Shown: positions 62,549 through 64,000 of the stretch, piece after piece
How positions within the stretch are numbered: position 1 is the stretch's first letter
Layout of the letters: each line of letters opens with the position of its first letter
NCBI RefSeq assembly: GCF_010500925.1
Contig: NZ_QVMG01000003.1
Coordinates: 1-64,000, forward strand
DNA length: 64,000 bases
From: Parabacteroides sp. 52
GTDB taxonomy: Bacteria; Bacteroidota; Bacteroidia; Bacteroidales; Tannerellaceae
Direction of reading: 5' to 3'
Notes under the pieces: model-generated
What the model was told of the DNA's origin: nothing
What the model saw: only the letters and a program-made list of their open reading frames with translations
Databases searched by the model: none
Translations under genes and position numbers: made by a program

Positions 62549-62587
62549 AAGTGAAGGGTAAGTGATTATCCTTCACTTTTTTGTTTG
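62549..62587 (+). terminator. Intrinsic terminator 330 bp after the HTCS gene
   Basis: GTGAAGG pairs with CCTTCAC around GTAAGTGATTAT, followed by a T-tract on the plus strand. It is too far from the HTCS stop to be its simple terminator and fits the end of a separate plus-strand transcript. Confidence 0.8.
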
Positions 62588-62661
62588 CCTGTAAACAAGG
62601 CAGAGAAGGCTGATTGAAGCTCCTTCCCGGATCACTTTCTTATGCTTGTGGGGAGTTTTCG

Positions 62662-63849
62662 TTACTCTACATAATCTGTATACAGGAGATACTTTTTCCT
62701 TATTTTTTTGTATGCCTCTAATTCGGGCTGCCAACTGGCGCGTATCTCTTCTTCGGAAACACCCTTGATTAATTGCAAACGTAGTTCTTTGGATCCGGCA
62801 AGCAAGTCGAACCATTGGGGACGGGTAAAGAAAAAGGCTTGTTCCTGTCCTGCCTTTTGGTAAAAGTCGAATAGGAAACGCAAGGTGAATCCGCCCTCAA
62901 AAGGCAGTTCACGCAGGTCGACACCATAACAGGTTTTGTCTTTCTGCACGGGGTTGGTGTCGAATCCGGGTAGAGATACCGGAGTAAAAGTGAACGAACC
63001 ATACTTCCGGTCCGGGAAACCGATGACCTGGAAGGGGAAATAAGTACCCCGCCCGATACTGATTTGCGTGCCTTCAAACAAACAGAGAGAGGGATAAAGG
63101 CGGATGGACTGATCGTTGGGAAGGTTGGGAGAAGGCTTGACAGGCAACCAATAGGGATCGCCATGTTTCCAGTTTTCCATAGGGATAACCTGCAGGCGGC
63201 AAGTATCCGGGGTGGTGGTTAGCCATTTTTCCCCCTGAATCATCCGGGCGAGTTCTCCGACTGTCAGTCCGTGAAGCAAAGGGATGGGATGCATACCGAC
63301 AAAGGACTCGAACCCTTCCCGTCGCAGGGGACCGTCTACAAAGTCGTTGGGATTGGGACGGTCGAGCACGATACACTCTTTATCGTTTTCCGCACAGGCT
63401 TCCATCACATAGTGCATGGTACTGATGTAGGTATAGAAGCGGGTTCCGACATCTTGTATATCAAAAAGAAGTACGTCTATGTCGGCCAGTTGGGCAGCGG
63501 TTGGTTTTTTATTTTTCCCATAAAGAGAGACAATAGGGATGCCGGTGCGCAGGTCGCGGCTGTCTTTGATCTCAGCCCCTGCATCGGCAGTTCCCCGGAA
63601 CCCATGTTCGGGGGCAAAGACTTTCTTCACCTGCACGTGTTTTCCCAATAAGGCATCCAAGAGATGCTCCTGGGTATGCTCCAGGATAGAGGTTTGGTTG
63701 ACGACCAGGCCTACCCATTTTCCTTCCAACAGAGGTACGAGTACATCCAGACGTTCTGCACCCAGCTTCAATGCAGGTTCTTGCGCCCCAATCTGTCCTG
63801 CCAGACAGAGTAAGAGTAAGGATATCTTAAACCGAATCATATATGTCAT
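62662..63849 (-). CDS. DUF1343 exo-beta-N-acetylmuramidase-like protein (NamZ type)
   Basis: 395 residues from the ATG at 63849, which has GAAGGAAA upstream; 63840 is an alternative. The signal peptide ends at GQIGAQ. Motifs GLVVNQTSI, KVFAPEHGFRG, LLFDIQDVGTRFYTYIST, VLDRPNP and LLHGLTVGELARMI define DUF1343, whose B. subtilis member NamZ releases terminal MurNAc from peptidoglycan (GH171). It is likely periplasmic and used in wall recycling. It is transcribed toward the HTCS gene. Confidence 0.9.
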   Translation of the reverse strand: MTYMIRFKISLLLLCLAGQIGAQEPALKLGAERLDVLVPLLEGKWVGLVVNQTSILEHTQEHLLDALLGKHVQVKKVFAPEHGFRGTADAGAEIKDSRDLRTGIPIVSLYGKNKKPTAAQLADIDVLLFDIQDVGTRFYTYISTMHYVMEACAENDKECIVLDRPNPNDFVDGPLRREGFESFVGMHPIPLLHGLTVGELARMIQGEKWLTTTPDTCRLQVIPMENWKHGDPYWLPVKPSPNLPNDQSIRLYPSLCLFEGTQISIGRGTYFPFQVIGFPDRKYGSFTFTPVSLPGFDTNPVQKDKTCYGVDLRELPFEGGFTLRFLFDFYQKAGQEQAFFFTRPQWFDLLAGSKELRLQLIKGVSEEEIRASWQPELEAYKKIRKKYLLYTDYVE

Positions 63850-64000
63850 ATCTTTGTTTCCTTCCACTGTTTAAGGATGTAAAAGTACAAAATGTTTTTG
63901 GCTTTGGCTTACTGCCTTTTGCAAATGTATGTTTCCATTCATGAATAAGAATATCTCCCTTTGGCGGGGGATATAAAGGGGTAGGTATACTTAATTATCC
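63850..64000. other. Upstream flank of the DUF1343 gene
   Basis: 150 bp of AT-rich DNA to the window edge. No perfect minus-strand TAnnTTTG element and no gene were recognised. Confidence 0.3.

Overview
The window reads as a piece of a Bacteroidales chromosome, most likely Parabacteroides or a close relative. The basis is the gene families (DUF4493/PCMD lipoproteins, SusC/SusD remnants, a hybrid two-component sensor, DUF5020, DUF4834, a BT_3928-type DoxX protein), the Bacteroidota promoter motif TAnnTTTG before many genes, and AT-rich intergenic DNA. Genus level is inference. I recognised no rRNA, tRNA, CRISPR array, phage or intact insertion sequence.

Layout. 1-214: small palindromes resembling a dispersed intergenic repeat. 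215-4095 (minus): nitroreductase, CoA-disulfide reductase fused to rhodanese, MarR regulator, periplasmic thioredoxin and single-domain rhodanese. Divergent to these is an RND efflux operon (TolC-like, adaptor, pump, DUF2892 membrane protein), followed by a shortened AraC regulator (4377-10744). Near-palindromic TTTCC-N3-GGAAA sites fill the divergent region, so efflux and sulfur/thiol redox genes look like one MarR-controlled unit. 10810-22188 (minus): a tight seven-gene surface operon of three DUF4493 lipoproteins (one with a PCMD domain), two paralogous small beta-barrels, a second PCMD lipoprotein and a 1053-residue Ig/MBG-type repeat protein. 22493-29074: ComM ATPase, a TlpA-like thioredoxin, a purine permease with a Tsx-like outer membrane protein, and PEP carboxykinase.

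29450-32466: a polysaccharide-utilization scar in which the first 80 or so residues of a SusC are joined to the last 90 of a SusD, still with its own promoter region and an intact GH3 glycosidase behind it. 32724-36067: hybrid-cluster protein Hcp, a ferredoxin and a divergent Crp/Fnr regulator that share one perfect GTAAC-N4-GTTAC palindrome. 36290-39348: a methyltransferase with a long structured leader, and the radical-SAM/TIGR03915 DNA-repair pair.

39371-54467: mostly housekeeping. This includes birA, YjbR, YraN, tadA, psd-pssA, an AddA/RecB-like helicase-nuclease, SUI1, frr-rsgA, and the DUF1599-DoxX-tpiA-SPOR-folE operon. 54600-58081: carB behind a 225-nt leader holding a 33-codon ORF and an intrinsic terminator, laid out like the UTP-sensitive pyrBI attenuator of enterobacteria. 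58177-62217: a hybrid two-component regulator with no SusC/SusD genes beside it; a phased direct repeat and a terminator lie just downstream, suggesting a second lost utilization locus. 62662-63849: a DUF1343/NamZ-type exo-muramidase.

The points most worth checking are the carB leader, the MarR-sulfur-RND regulon, the seven-gene DUF4493/PCMD operon, the SusC::SusD scar and the shared Hcp operator.
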